63,029 nucleotides of DNA, taken from the NCBI GenBank assembly GCA_002862545.1, contig PKDJ01000185.1:1-63029 (forward strand), in the 5' to 3' direction. Below are positions 52,252 to 60,748 of the stretch, piece after piece. The DNA comes from Pseudomonadota bacterium. Its GTDB lineage: Bacteria > Myxococcota_A > UBA796 > GCA-2862545. The number at the start of each line of letters is the position of its first letter. Position 1 is the stretch's first letter. The notes under the pieces were generated by a model. It was not told where the DNA came from, did no database searches, and was given only the letters and a program-made list of their open reading frames with translations. Position numbers and translations under genes: made by a program.

Positions 52252-53454
52252 GTGATCGTCGTCCTGCTGGCGGGGCTGGCCATGGCGCAGGAGGTCGACG
52301 GCTTCGTCGAGCTGCGCCTGCAGGGCTACACCGGCGTGGATGCTGCGGTACCTCTATTTGCGGTCGAGCGCTTTCGCCCATCGTTCTCGGCGCCTCTGAG
52401 CGACCGTGTGGTGCTCGCGACCACCATCGAGGCCGGGCTCGGGCAGGGCTGGAGCGCACAGTCGGCCTTCGCTACACTCGCCGAGCGCGAGAAGGTCAGC
52501 CCCGTCGTCCTCGAGGCCCTCGGCGCCTCCGATGCCGGCAACGCAGCCTTCGGGATCTCGTCGGCCAGTGACTACCTGGCCGTCGATCGCCTCACCATCG
52601 ACTTTCAGTGGAAGGCTGCGGATCTGCGGGTCGGCCGACAGGCGCTGAACTGGGGCTCTGGCTTCGCGGTGAATCCGAGCGACCCGTTCCCCGAGCTCTT
52701 GCTCACCGAGCCCTGGAGGCCGCGGAGCGGGATCAACGCGGCCCGGCTCGACATTCCCATTGGCGCGCTCCACGGGGTGCAGCTGGTGGCCGGCAGCGAC
52801 GATGCCTTCCTCCATCCTCGGCTCGCTGGTCGCGCGACGGTCAACGCGCTGGAGACCGACTGGTCGCTGGTCGGCGCCTGGCGCGACGAGATCGACGAGG
52901 GCATCGTCGGCCTCGACCTCAAGGGCACCCTCGGTGTCGGCTTCTGGCTCGAGGGCGTGGTCCACCTGCCTGCCGGCGAGGAGGCGTGGGAGGAGCTCGT
53001 CACGGGGCTGGACTACTCGGTCCCAGTCCTGCAGAGCCTGGTCCTCACCGCGCAGTACTACCGCAACGGCTCCGGCCGTGTCGGAGGACCGAGCCCGAGC
53101 CCGCTGGAGCCGCGACAGGCCTTCGCTCCTGCGCTCTCCGGGCGGGACTACCTGCTGACCGCCGTCGCCGCTGGGCTCACGCCCGAGCTGTCGGCGAATG
53201 TGCTCTGGATGCAGAACCTCGGGGACGGAACCGCCTTCGTCGTCCCCTCGGCATCGGTGCTGGCATCGGGGAGCATCGACATCTCGCTGGCGGCGCAGAT
53301 CCCGGCTGCGACCCGTGGTCCGGGAGAGCTCAAGCCGGCTCGCCGCGACCTGCGTGTGGAGCTACCGAGGACGGACGGCAGTCTTGCCGCTCTCGATCTC
53401 GACGGTATTGTCCCCGCGACGACGCTGATTCTCTGGACCCGATTCAACTTCTGA
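52252..53454 (+). CDS. Outer-membrane beta-barrel protein of an ABC trafficking operon
   Basis: A 400-residue exported protein. GTG 52252 is preceded by AGGTGG and gives signal MIVVLLAGLAMA; GTG 52243 is an alternative. The mature part alternates amphipathic strands (VDGFVELRLQGYTG, DRLTIDFQWKAADLRVGRQAL, GVGFWLEGVVHLP, SLVLTAQYYRNGSG) and ends with Phe (LILWTRFNF), the outer-membrane barrel C-terminal signature. It lies nine bases before an ABC ATPase gene and shares an operon with two FtsX-like permeases and a LolA-like protein. It is therefore probably the outer-membrane end of that system. No named family is assignable. Confidence 0.75.
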   Translation: MIVVLLAGLAMAQEVDGFVELRLQGYTGVDAAVPLFAVERFRPSFSAPLSDRVVLATTIEAGLGQGWSAQSAFATLAEREKVSPVVLEALGASDAGNAAFGISSASDYLAVDRLTIDFQWKAADLRVGRQALNWGSGFAVNPSDPFPELLLTEPWRPRSGINAARLDIPIGALHGVQLVAGSDDAFLHPRLAGRATVNALETDWSLVGAWRDEIDEGIVGLDLKGTLGVGFWLEGVVHLPAGEEAWEELVTGLDYSVPVLQSLVLTAQYYRNGSGRVGGPSPSPLEPRQAFAPALSGRDYLLTAVAAGLTPELSANVLWMQNLGDGTAFVVPSASVLASGSIDISLAAQIPAATRGPGELKPARRDLRVELPRTDGSLAALDLDGIVPATTLILWTRFNF

Positions 53455-53463
53455 GGAGTGCCC

Positions 53464-54168
53464 GTGGCCATCTGTGAACTGAGGAAGGCCTCGCGCCACT
53501 ACGGCCACGGCCCCACCCTCGTGAAGGCGGCAGACGAGCTGGACCTGGTGATTGAGCAGGGCGAGTTCACGGTGCTCTCCGGCCCGTCGGGCTCGGGCAA
53601 GACCACAGCGCTGAACCTGATCGGCCTGCTCGACCAGCCCACCGAGGGGGCGGTGTTCGTCCAGGGGCAGCAGACGAACCTCCTGGGTGATCGAGCCCTG
53701 ACCCACCTCCGGGCCGAGGCCATCGGATTCATCTTCCAGTCCTTCAACCTCGTCCCGGTTCTCTCGGCGGTCGAGAACGTCGAGCTGGCGCTCACCCTCT
53801 CGGGGGCGACGCCCGACGGTGGGGTGCGGCAGGCTGCCTCGGAGGCCCTCGCGGCGGTCGGGCTCGGTGAGCTGCTGCACCGGCGTCCAACCGAGCTCTC
53901 CGGGGGGCAGCAGCAGCGCGTGGCAGTCGCCCGGGCCCTCGTGAAGAAGCCGGCCCTCGTCATCGCCGACGAGCCGACGGCCAACCTCGACAGCAAGAGC
54001 GGCACGGGAGTCCTCGACCTGATGCGAGAGCTCAACGAGAATCTAGGTGTGACCTTCCTGTTCTCGACTCACGATCCGATGGTCATGGAGCGCGCCCGTC
54101 GGGTGATTCACATCAAGGATGGGCGCATTGCCCGCGACGAGTGCATCGCGTCCAGCGGGACGGCGTGA
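53464..54168 (+). CDS. LolD/MacB-type ABC ATPase
   Basis: A 234-residue ATPase that powers the FtsX-like permeases downstream. GTG 53464 has GAGGAG at normal spacing; GTG 53458 is too close. Walker A is GPSGSGKTT (near 41-49), the Q-loop FIFQSFNLVPVLSAVENVEL, the signature LSGGQQQR, Walker B ALVIADEP with TANLDS, and the switch His in STHD. FQxFNLxPxxxxxENV is the hallmark of the MacB/LolD/FtsE group. All catalytic residues are present. The stop overlaps the next ATG by one base. Confidence 0.93.
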   Translation: MAICELRKASRHYGHGPTLVKAADELDLVIEQGEFTVLSGPSGSGKTTALNLIGLLDQPTEGAVFVQGQQTNLLGDRALTHLRAEAIGFIFQSFNLVPVLSAVENVELALTLSGATPDGGVRQAASEALAAVGLGELLHRRPTELSGGQQQRVAVARALVKKPALVIADEPTANLDSKSGTGVLDLMRELNENLGVTFLFSTHDPMVMERARRVIHIKDGRIARDECIASSGTA

Positions 54169-55388
54169 TGGTGATCTTCCGAATCGCCACGCGAAACCTC
54201 TTTCGGCAGGCTCGCCGCAACGCGCTGTCCATGGTCTCCATCGTCATGGGCGTGTTCGTGATCATCGCGGGCCATGGCTTTCAGAACGGCCTCAACGAGA
54301 ACATGATCCGGGCCCAGATCGACAGTGCCTCGGGTCACGTCATGACGGTGCCGGAGGGCTACCCGACGACCGGCTTCCGACAGCCGATCGCGGACGCCTA
54401 CCCCCTCACCGACGCGAGCCGGGCTTGGCTCGACGCCAACACCGCGGCCTGGACCCCGCGCATCCTCGCGGCGCCACGGGCGATCGCGGGGCGCGACGCC
54501 ATGAAGGTTCGGCTCTACGGCGTCGGCGAGCGTGACGAGGCCGTCTTTCCGCGGGACAACTGGAGCGTGGAGGGGGAGCTGCCAGGGGAGGGAGAGGTCC
54601 TCGTCGGCAGCAGCCCGGCGCGCCTGCTCGGAGTGCAGCCTGGTGATCTGCTCACCCTCGAGGTCCGGACGGTGGACGGCGCCCTGAACGCGATGCGCTA
54701 CCCCGTGAGCGGCATCCTCACGACCGGCAACCCGATGATCGACAATGTGAGCGTCTTCGCCACGCTGTCGAGTGTCGACACGCTGGTGGCCGCCGACGGC
54801 AGGGTGACCCACGTGGCCACCCGCATCGGCGATCGCCGCGACGCCGAGGCCTTCGGGGCCGAGCTCGCTGCTGCGGTTCCGTCGACCCAGGCGCGCACCT
54901 GGGAAGACGAGGTCGGGCCGATGCTCGAGGCCCAGCAGGTGCGCGAGACGATGTTCGACATCATGGGCCTCGCCTTGCTGCTGATGGCGGCAACCGGCAT
55001 CGCGAACACGGTGCTGATGGCGGCCTACGAGCGAACCCGAGAGATCGGCACCCTGCGGTCGATGGGGCTGCAGCGGGGCGGCGTGCTCGCCATGTTCGCC
55101 CTGGAGGGGCTGTGGATGGGGGTGGTCGGCGGGCTCGTCGGTGTGGGGCTGGGAGGGGGCCTGACCTACCACTACTCGGTGAACGGAATCGACCTGCTGG
55201 CCATGATGGCGGGCAAGGCCGAGGCGATGGACAATGTCCCGATTGCCGCGACGCTCTACCTGCAGTTCAGTCCGACGACGATGGCCGTGGCGTTCGCCGT
55301 CGGCGTGTTCGTCGCGATGGGCGCGTCGATCTATCCGGCGCTCGCCGCCTCTCGAATCGCACCTGCAGAGGCTGTGAGGGCATCATGA
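54168..55388 (+). CDS. FtsX/LolCE-type permease (first)
   Basis: A 406-residue permease subunit of the MacB/LolC type. It has an N-terminal helix (FRIATRNLFRQARRN, then SIVMGVFVIIAGHGF) and a large periplasmic core (about 45-265). Three C-terminal helices follow: MFDIMGLALLLMAATGIANT, ALEGLWMGVVGGLVGVGLGG, and TTMAVAFAVGVFVAMGASIY ending PALAASRIAPAEAVRAS. The segment YERTREIGTLRSMGLQ after helix 2 is the conserved coupling element. ATG 54168 overlaps the ATPase stop; GTG 54165 is an alternative. The gene overlaps the next by four bases. Confidence 0.9.
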   Translation: MVIFRIATRNLFRQARRNALSMVSIVMGVFVIIAGHGFQNGLNENMIRAQIDSASGHVMTVPEGYPTTGFRQPIADAYPLTDASRAWLDANTAAWTPRILAAPRAIAGRDAMKVRLYGVGERDEAVFPRDNWSVEGELPGEGEVLVGSSPARLLGVQPGDLLTLEVRTVDGALNAMRYPVSGILTTGNPMIDNVSVFATLSSVDTLVAADGRVTHVATRIGDRRDAEAFGAELAAAVPSTQARTWEDEVGPMLEAQQVRETMFDIMGLALLLMAATGIANTVLMAAYERTREIGTLRSMGLQRGGVLAMFALEGLWMGVVGGLVGVGLGGGLTYHYSVNGIDLLAMMAGKAEAMDNVPIAATLYLQFSPTTMAVAFAVGVFVAMGASIYPALAASRIAPAEAVRAS

Positions 55389-56632
55389 CCGCACTGCTTC
55401 GGCTTGCTTACCGCAACGCGCGTCGGAATGGCCGGCGCACACTCCTCACGGCTGCCACGGTGACCATCGGGACCGCCTTCGTGGTGCTCGCCCTGTCCTT
55501 CCTGGCCGGCATCTTCGACGGCATGGTCCGCGGCTGGGTCGAGGTCAACGGTCCCGTCCGGGTGGTCACCACCGCCTACGCCGAGCGCGAGCAGCTGCGC
55601 CCGCTGCACGAGAACATCGCCGAGTCCGATCCGATCGTCGCGAAGCTCGCCGCTCTGGAGGGTGTGCAGAGCGCCTTTCCGATCATCCGCACGGGTGTCG
55701 GCATCTCCGTCGGCGACGAGCTCGGCGAGGACGGTGCCATGTTGACGGGCGCACCGCAGGCTTTCTACGACGAGCACGTGCTTCCCGGCCTCGAGCTAGC
55801 GGGAGGCCAGTGGCTCGATGCCGCCGCTGAGGACGAGCAGGTGGTGCTCGGCTCGCGGGTCGCCCGTGACACGGGTGCGGCGCTCGGGGACGAGATCCTG
55901 CTGATGGGCACCACCCAGTACGGCAGCATGGCGCCCATCTCGGCCGAGGTCGTCGGCGTGGTCACGGGCAACACGGCCGTCGAGGGCCAGGTCTTCGTGA
56001 CGCTCGACGTGGCGCGCTGGATGGTGGACATCCCGGAGGGTACCCTCGAGATCGTCCTGTTCCCGGAGGGCGAGTCGGACGACCGTGCCGCCGCCTCGGC
56101 GGTGGCTGAGCAGGCCCGCCGAGCCCTGGGCGCCGACTACGCGGTCACGCCGTGGATGGAGGCGACCATCTGGGTGCAGATGCTGCCGGTCACCGACGCC
56201 ATGGGGCAGGTCATCAGCATCATCCTGATCCTGGTGATGGCTCTCGCGATCTTCAACACCATGACCATGTCGGTGCTCGAGCGCACAGGCGAGATCGGTG
56301 TGATGCGGGCGATGGGGCAGACGCGGCTCGGTGCGGTCGGGGTCTTCCTGGCCGAGGCCCTGATGATCGGCGGCCTCGGTGGACTCCTCGGCACCGTCGT
56401 GGGCGCGGTCCCGGCGCTCTACCTCGAGCGCGTCGGCGTGTCGTTTGGCGCCGAGGCGCTCGAGGACATGGGCGACGACTACGTGATGACCACCATGATG
56501 CACGCCGACTTCTCTGCAGAGATCGTCGCCACTGCGCTGCTCGTCGGCCTGACGACCGCGGCACTAGGCGCCCTGTTTCCCTCGTTCAGAGCGGCGCGGA
56601 TTCCCCCCTACGAAGCCATGAAGCAGAGGTAG
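55385..56632 (+). CDS. FtsX/LolCE-type permease (second)
   Basis: A 415-residue second permease, starting in the ATGA overlap with the first. It shows the same layout: N-terminal helix (LLTAATVTIGTAFVVLALSF), periplasmic core, then helices containing VISIILILVMALAIFNTMTM, the coupling element LERTGEIGVMRAMGQ, and the final SFRAARIPPYEAMKQR. The two permeases differ enough to be distinct subunits of a heterodimer, as LolC and LolE are. Presence of two permeases rather than one favours a Lol-like over a MacB-like complex. Confidence 0.9.
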   Translation: MTALLRLAYRNARRNGRRTLLTAATVTIGTAFVVLALSFLAGIFDGMVRGWVEVNGPVRVVTTAYAEREQLRPLHENIAESDPIVAKLAALEGVQSAFPIIRTGVGISVGDELGEDGAMLTGAPQAFYDEHVLPGLELAGGQWLDAAAEDEQVVLGSRVARDTGAALGDEILLMGTTQYGSMAPISAEVVGVVTGNTAVEGQVFVTLDVARWMVDIPEGTLEIVLFPEGESDDRAAASAVAEQARRALGADYAVTPWMEATIWVQMLPVTDAMGQVISIILILVMALAIFNTMTMSVLERTGEIGVMRAMGQTRLGAVGVFLAEALMIGGLGGLLGTVVGAVPALYLERVGVSFGAEALEDMGDDYVMTTMMHADFSAEIVATALLVGLTTAALGALFPSFRAARIPPYEAMKQR

Positions 56633-56634
56633 CC

Positions 56635-57378
56635 ATGCCATCCGTCACGCTCTTGGTCCTCGCGCTGTCGGTTCTCGATGCCCGAGCGGCTGACCCCACG
56701 GCTGCCGAGCTCATGGCCGCCATGGACGACAACCTCCAGTCCCAGAGCCAGGAGGTGACCGCCAAGATGGTGGTCGACGATGGGCGGCGCGTGCGGGAGT
56801 TCCGCATGCACAGCATCTCGCGAGGGCGGACCGACTCGGCCGTGACCTACCTCGAGCCCGAGCGCGACAAGGGCACCAAGATGCTGAAGGTCGACGATCA
56901 GATGTGGATCTACATGCCCAAGGCCGAGCGGGTTCAGAAGATCAGTGGCCACATGATGCGCCAGGGCATGATGGGCTCCGATCTGTCCTACGAAGACATG
57001 ATGGTGACCGCCGACTTCGACGAGATGTACGAGGGAGTCGTGAAGGGCAGCGAGGAGCTCGGTGGGCGCAAGCACTGGATTCTCGAGGCGACGGCGAAGG
57101 ACGGCTCGGTCACGTACCCAAAGCGGACGATCTGGATCGACGATGCCTACCGGATCCCCACCAAGCAGGAGCTGTACGCGCTCTCGGGCATGCTCCTGAA
57201 GACCTGGACCATGTCCGATGTGAGGGTCGTCGACGGGCAGAACGTGCCGCACGAGATGGTCATCGCCGACATGCTCAAGCAGGGCAGCAAGACGACGCTG
57301 ATCACCGAGTCACTGACCTTCGACGTGCCGCTGGAGGACGAGACCTTCTCGCGGCGCTGGCTCGAGCGCAGAGACTAG
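56635..57378 (+). CDS. LolA-like periplasmic lipoprotein-sorting protein
   Basis: A 247-residue exported protein. ATG 56635 has AGAGG upstream, with signal MPSVTLLVLALSVLDARA. The mature part is the LolA-like outer-membrane lipoprotein-sorting fold (PF17131 type). It contains SQEVTAKMVVDDGRRVREF, YLEPERDKGTKMLKVDDQMW, IYMPKAERVQKISGHMMRQG and GSDLSYEDMM, all of which I recall from this family. It follows the permease genes by two bases. It probably receives hydrophobic cargo from the ABC complex and hands it to the outer-membrane barrel protein. No Cys lipobox, so it is soluble. Confidence 0.88.
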   Translation: MPSVTLLVLALSVLDARAADPTAAELMAAMDDNLQSQSQEVTAKMVVDDGRRVREFRMHSISRGRTDSAVTYLEPERDKGTKMLKVDDQMWIYMPKAERVQKISGHMMRQGMMGSDLSYEDMMVTADFDEMYEGVVKGSEELGGRKHWILEATAKDGSVTYPKRTIWIDDAYRIPTKQELYALSGMLLKTWTMSDVRVVDGQNVPHEMVIADMLKQGSKTTLITESLTFDVPLEDETFSRRWLERRD

Positions 57379-57426
57379 CTTCACCAGCCCACTCTCACGC
57401 GTTCAGGGGACTGCTGTGCTCGGGGG

Positions 57427-57454
57427 TTGACTGTAATCTACCAAGTGTTAGATA
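57427..57454 (+). promoter_or_regulatory. Candidate sigma-70-type promoter
   Basis: TTGACT at 57427-57432 and TAGATA at 57449-57454 are separated by 16 bases in a locally AT-rich stretch, 21 bases before the ATG of the FG-GAP lipoprotein. Spacing and sequence approach the housekeeping consensus. No experimental support. Confidence 0.45.
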
Positions 57455-57475
57455 TGGCCGCCCTGAGGAAGAATA

Positions 57476-58903
57476 ATGTGTACAACTCTCCTGGTTGCCT
57501 TGGTGTTCGGCTGTGAATCGAGAGATGGAGTGCTCGACACCGCAGGAGAGTCCACCGAGGCTGCGAGCACGACCGCGGGCGCGTCCGCACCGACGGTCGA
57601 TGCGACGTCACCGGCTGACACAGACCTCCCCACGATTGACACCGGCGGCTCCACGGGCCCGTCGACCACGGAGGAGACGCCCGCCGGCCCTTCGGTGACC
57701 TTCCGGGCTCACTTCCTCGATCCCGAGAGTGACGGCCCGGCCTTCACCACCGTCGTCGACATCGACGATGATGGCTCCCTCGATGTGATCGTCTCGGCCT
57801 TCGGCACCAGCCTGTCCGTGCCCCCCGGAACGGTCACGCTCTACCGCCGCGGCGCGACCCTCGACGACTGGACTCCAGAGGTCATCGCCGGACGGTCCGA
57901 GGGCATTCGCTTCCCGAACCAGACCCACGCCGCAGACCTCGACGGAGACGGCGACCTCGACGTGATCGTGCCCTACGGCTTCCTCGTCTGTGAGGCTGTG
58001 CCTTGGGTCGGTCGCTGTGGAGGGCTGGCCTGGTTCGAGCAGACTCCAGGGGGGTGGATTCGGCACACGCTGGTCGATGGCGAGGAGCTGTTTTTCCACG
58101 GCGTGCAGCTCGCCGACCTCGACGGTGACGGTCTGACCGACATGTTCACGGTGCGCGAGCGAATCAACGCCTTCGGACCGGACACCGCTGAGGCGGTGTG
58201 GTTCCGGGGCTCCCTCGGTCCGGACCTGTTCGATCCGCGGCCGCAGGTGGCCGGGCCGGGGCTGGGCTCCTTTCCCACGCTTCATGACGTCGACGGCGAC
58301 GGCGACCTGGACGCCGTCTCGGCGGAGTACGCCATGGAGGGCGGCTCGTTCGCCTGGCTCGAGCAGGTCACGCCACCTGGGCTCGAGGACGCCGGGGAGT
58401 GGGAGCGCCACATCCTCGACGACACGAGCGGCCCGTCGATCCAGCTCGCCCTGATCCCCGATCTGTACGGAGACGGGGTGCTCCGCGCCGTGGGCTCGAA
58501 CCACACCAACACCGAGCAGTCGAGCCCCGACCCGTGGGAGTCGGCGATCCTCGCCTTCACCCCGACGGCCGACCCCCGCGATCCGTGGGCTAAGGAGCAG
58601 CTCTCGGAGGGCATCCGCTCCGCTCCCGGCTCGATTGCGGCACCGCAGGCGGCGCCGGGCATCTTCGGCTGGGGCGACCTGGACGGTGACGGGGACCTCG
58701 ACCTCGCCGTCGCGGGTGACGGGGATCCTCGGGTGATGTGGATGGAGCAGCAGTCCCCCGGACGGTTCGCGATGAGGATTCTGAACCCCGACCTGCCCCA
58801 GGCCGGCGGCATGTCGATCGTCGACCTCGACGGCAACGGCACCAACGAGATCATCGTCACGGGGTACGAGGACTCCGTGGTGTTCGTGCTCGAGCGGGAG
58901 TAG
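57476..58903 (+). CDS. FG-GAP/VCBS-repeat lipoprotein
   Basis: A 475-residue lipoprotein. ATG 57476 with GAGGAAG upstream gives MCTTLLVALVFGC, followed by a Ser/Thr/Asp linker (to about 75). The body has repeats of the integrin-like type, each with a calcium loop: VVDIDDDGSLDVIVSAFG, AADLDGDGDLDVIVP, LADLDGDGLTDMFTV, LHDVDGDGDLDAVSAEYA, WGDLDGDGDLDLAVAG and IVDLDGNGTNEIIVTG. They should fold into a seven-bladed propeller used for binding. It has its own candidate promoter and a strong hairpin after the stop, so it is likely monocistronic. Ligand unknown. Confidence 0.88.
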   Translation: MCTTLLVALVFGCESRDGVLDTAGESTEAASTTAGASAPTVDATSPADTDLPTIDTGGSTGPSTTEETPAGPSVTFRAHFLDPESDGPAFTTVVDIDDDGSLDVIVSAFGTSLSVPPGTVTLYRRGATLDDWTPEVIAGRSEGIRFPNQTHAADLDGDGDLDVIVPYGFLVCEAVPWVGRCGGLAWFEQTPGGWIRHTLVDGEELFFHGVQLADLDGDGLTDMFTVRERINAFGPDTAEAVWFRGSLGPDLFDPRPQVAGPGLGSFPTLHDVDGDGDLDAVSAEYAMEGGSFAWLEQVTPPGLEDAGEWERHILDDTSGPSIQLALIPDLYGDGVLRAVGSNHTNTEQSSPDPWESAILAFTPTADPRDPWAKEQLSEGIRSAPGSIAAPQAAPGIFGWGDLDGDGDLDLAVAGDGDPRVMWMEQQSPGRFAMRILNPDLPQAGGMSIVDLDGNGTNEIIVTGYEDSVVFVLERE

Positions 58904-58913
58904 CGCCGGCAAC

Positions 58914-58939
58914 CGGCTCTGGCGGAGTCCGCAGAGCCG
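58914..58939 (+). terminator. Hairpin downstream of the FG-GAP lipoprotein gene
   Basis: CGGCTCTG (58914-58921) pairs with CAGAGCCG (58932-58939), and the stem continues CGGA/TCCG past one unpaired G. It begins 11 bases after the stop codon. No T-run follows. A second smaller hairpin, ATCCTC with GAGGAT, lies at 58956-58972. Confidence 0.5.
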
Positions 58940-59092
58940 CTGATCGGCCCGAGTCATCCTCTCTGCGAGGATGCAGGGCCTCGAGTCTTCACGGCCGGAT
59001 CTACCGGGTTGAAGGTGTCGCCGAGTTGACGCAGGCCCGACGCAAACAGCAGGCGCTACCCAGCTACGTGGGTCTCCTACAGGGGGAAAGTC

Positions 59093-60358
59093 ATGATCGC
59101 CGTACTGCTTGCTCTGACCAGCGCGCATGCCGTCTCGTACAACGCCATCGGCCTGTGTGGAGAGACGCTCTCCGTGGAGGTCACGGACGCTACGCCTGGT
59201 GGCTACTTCACGTTCATGATCGGCAGCGGCCCCGGGGCGGACGCGATTCCGTTCGGCGCGTGCGCGGGCACGGACACGACCCTCAACGTGCTCACCAACT
59301 CCCGCGTGGTGCGGGCCGATGACACGGGCGCCTTCGCCATGGAGTGGGCGATGCCCGAGGAGTTCTGCGGGCTGTCCGTCGCGGTGCTCGACATGTCGAC
59401 GTGCGGTGTCTCGAACGTCGATGTGCTCGGTGACCCCGACCTGCCTGTGCCCGATCTCTTCCCCGGTGACCTCGCCATCCTCGGCATGAACGCCGACGGC
59501 GACGACGACTTCGCCTGGGTCACGACCGTCGACATCCCGGCCGGCCTCACGGTCTACTTCACCGACAGCGGCGTGTACGCCGACGGGAGCCTCCGCGACA
59601 CCGAGGGGACGGCCGAGTGGTTCGTCGAGGCCGACGTGCGCGCGGGCACGGTGTTCACCGCCAGTGAGCTGGGCCTCGCCGGCTCTCTCGCCATCGCCTC
59701 GTCGGGTGACCAGGTCATCGCCTACGTCGGCGAGCGCGGCGCCCCGATGGGCTACGTCGCTGCCCTCCACTCCGATGGTGACGGCTGGGCCGCAGATGCC
59801 TCGAGCTCCAACGACTCGGCGCTGCCGCCGGGTCTCGAGGATGGCTTCACCGCCATCGCGGTCACGCCTGAGGCTGACAACCTCCTCTGGGTCGGTGATG
59901 GGCGGAAGCTGACCCGCGATGAGCTGCTCACGTACATTCACGACGTCGAGAACTGGGTCACCGACAACTCGGATGCGTACGACATGAGTGCGATCGAAGA
60001 TGGCCCTGTCTCGGAGCTCGGCCCCGACGTGTTCGTCTTCGGCGACCTGCAGGTCATTGACGGTGCAGATGTCACCTGCTCCAGCGTGGAGAACACCGAC
60101 ACCTACACCCAGTGCAACGACCTGCTGGCGGACGGGCTCTACTTCCCGAACGGCATCACCTGTGGTCCAGAGTGGAGCGACATCAACTCGAGCTACTCCG
60201 ACATCGCCGGCTTCTGCAGCTCCCTCACGGGCTCGGAGGCGATGGAGGTGTACTACGAGTGTGACTTCAGCCAGGATCGTGCCACCTGGTACGACGGGGT
60301 CTGGTCGACGGCGATGGACAATGGCTTCACTCGGCACGTGCGGTGCTACTACCCCTGA
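59093..60358 (+). CDS. Secreted CPG-module protein with lamin-tail-like domain
   Basis: A 421-residue exported protein. ATG 59093 follows GGGGGAAAG and gives the short uncharged signal MIAVLLALTSAHA. Residues about 14-115 are a diverged module: GLCGETLSVEVTDATPGGYF, FGACAGTDTTLN, FCGLSVAVLDMSTCGVS. Next comes a domain (about 120-290) with GDLAILGMNADGDDDFAWVT, VDIPAGLTVYFTDSGVY and LAIASSGDQVIAYVG. I recall this pattern from bacterial lamin-tail-like or adhesin domains. The C-terminal part (about 300-421) has paired Cys and ends HVRCYYP. Function unknown. Confidence 0.8.
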   Translation: MIAVLLALTSAHAVSYNAIGLCGETLSVEVTDATPGGYFTFMIGSGPGADAIPFGACAGTDTTLNVLTNSRVVRADDTGAFAMEWAMPEEFCGLSVAVLDMSTCGVSNVDVLGDPDLPVPDLFPGDLAILGMNADGDDDFAWVTTVDIPAGLTVYFTDSGVYADGSLRDTEGTAEWFVEADVRAGTVFTASELGLAGSLAIASSGDQVIAYVGERGAPMGYVAALHSDGDGWAADASSSNDSALPPGLEDGFTAIAVTPEADNLLWVGDGRKLTRDELLTYIHDVENWVTDNSDAYDMSAIEDGPVSELGPDVFVFGDLQVIDGADVTCSSVENTDTYTQCNDLLADGLYFPNGITCGPEWSDINSSYSDIAGFCSSLTGSEAMEVYYECDFSQDRATWYDGVWSTAMDNGFTRHVRCYYP

Positions 60359-60748
60359 GGCCATCCGCAGCAGAGCCTCCTGATGTCGTGAGCGGTGTCG
60401 TCGTCAAGTGAGGCGGCGCGCCGGTCCCGGACCGGGCGCTTGCCCGCTGCCAGGCCGTGCACTCTCGGCGGGCTTCCGGAGTCGAGAGCGCGACTGCAGC
60501 GCTCGTGGCACGAGGCACGCCGCCGGCCGTGAATGAGCCTTCGCGGGTGCTCGAGGCCGAACATGTACACTTTTGGCCGTCTCGGTGACGTCGGGCACAG
60601 GGGTTGGGCATGGACAGGGCGGGACGGCCTCCTCCCTGCCATGGCCGGTGTCGCCCCGCCGGTCTGGTGGTTATATGATGGGGGAAACTGGATAGTTAGC
60701 AAATTTGGTTTCCTGTATTGCGATTCTCGGGGCAATCAGGAGAGAGCC

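Noticed and set aside
57608-60364. A 918-codon open frame on the minus strand
   Set aside because: Antisense to the FG-GAP lipoprotein and a CPG-module protein, both with clear signals and ribosome sites. Its composition is that of a shadow frame.
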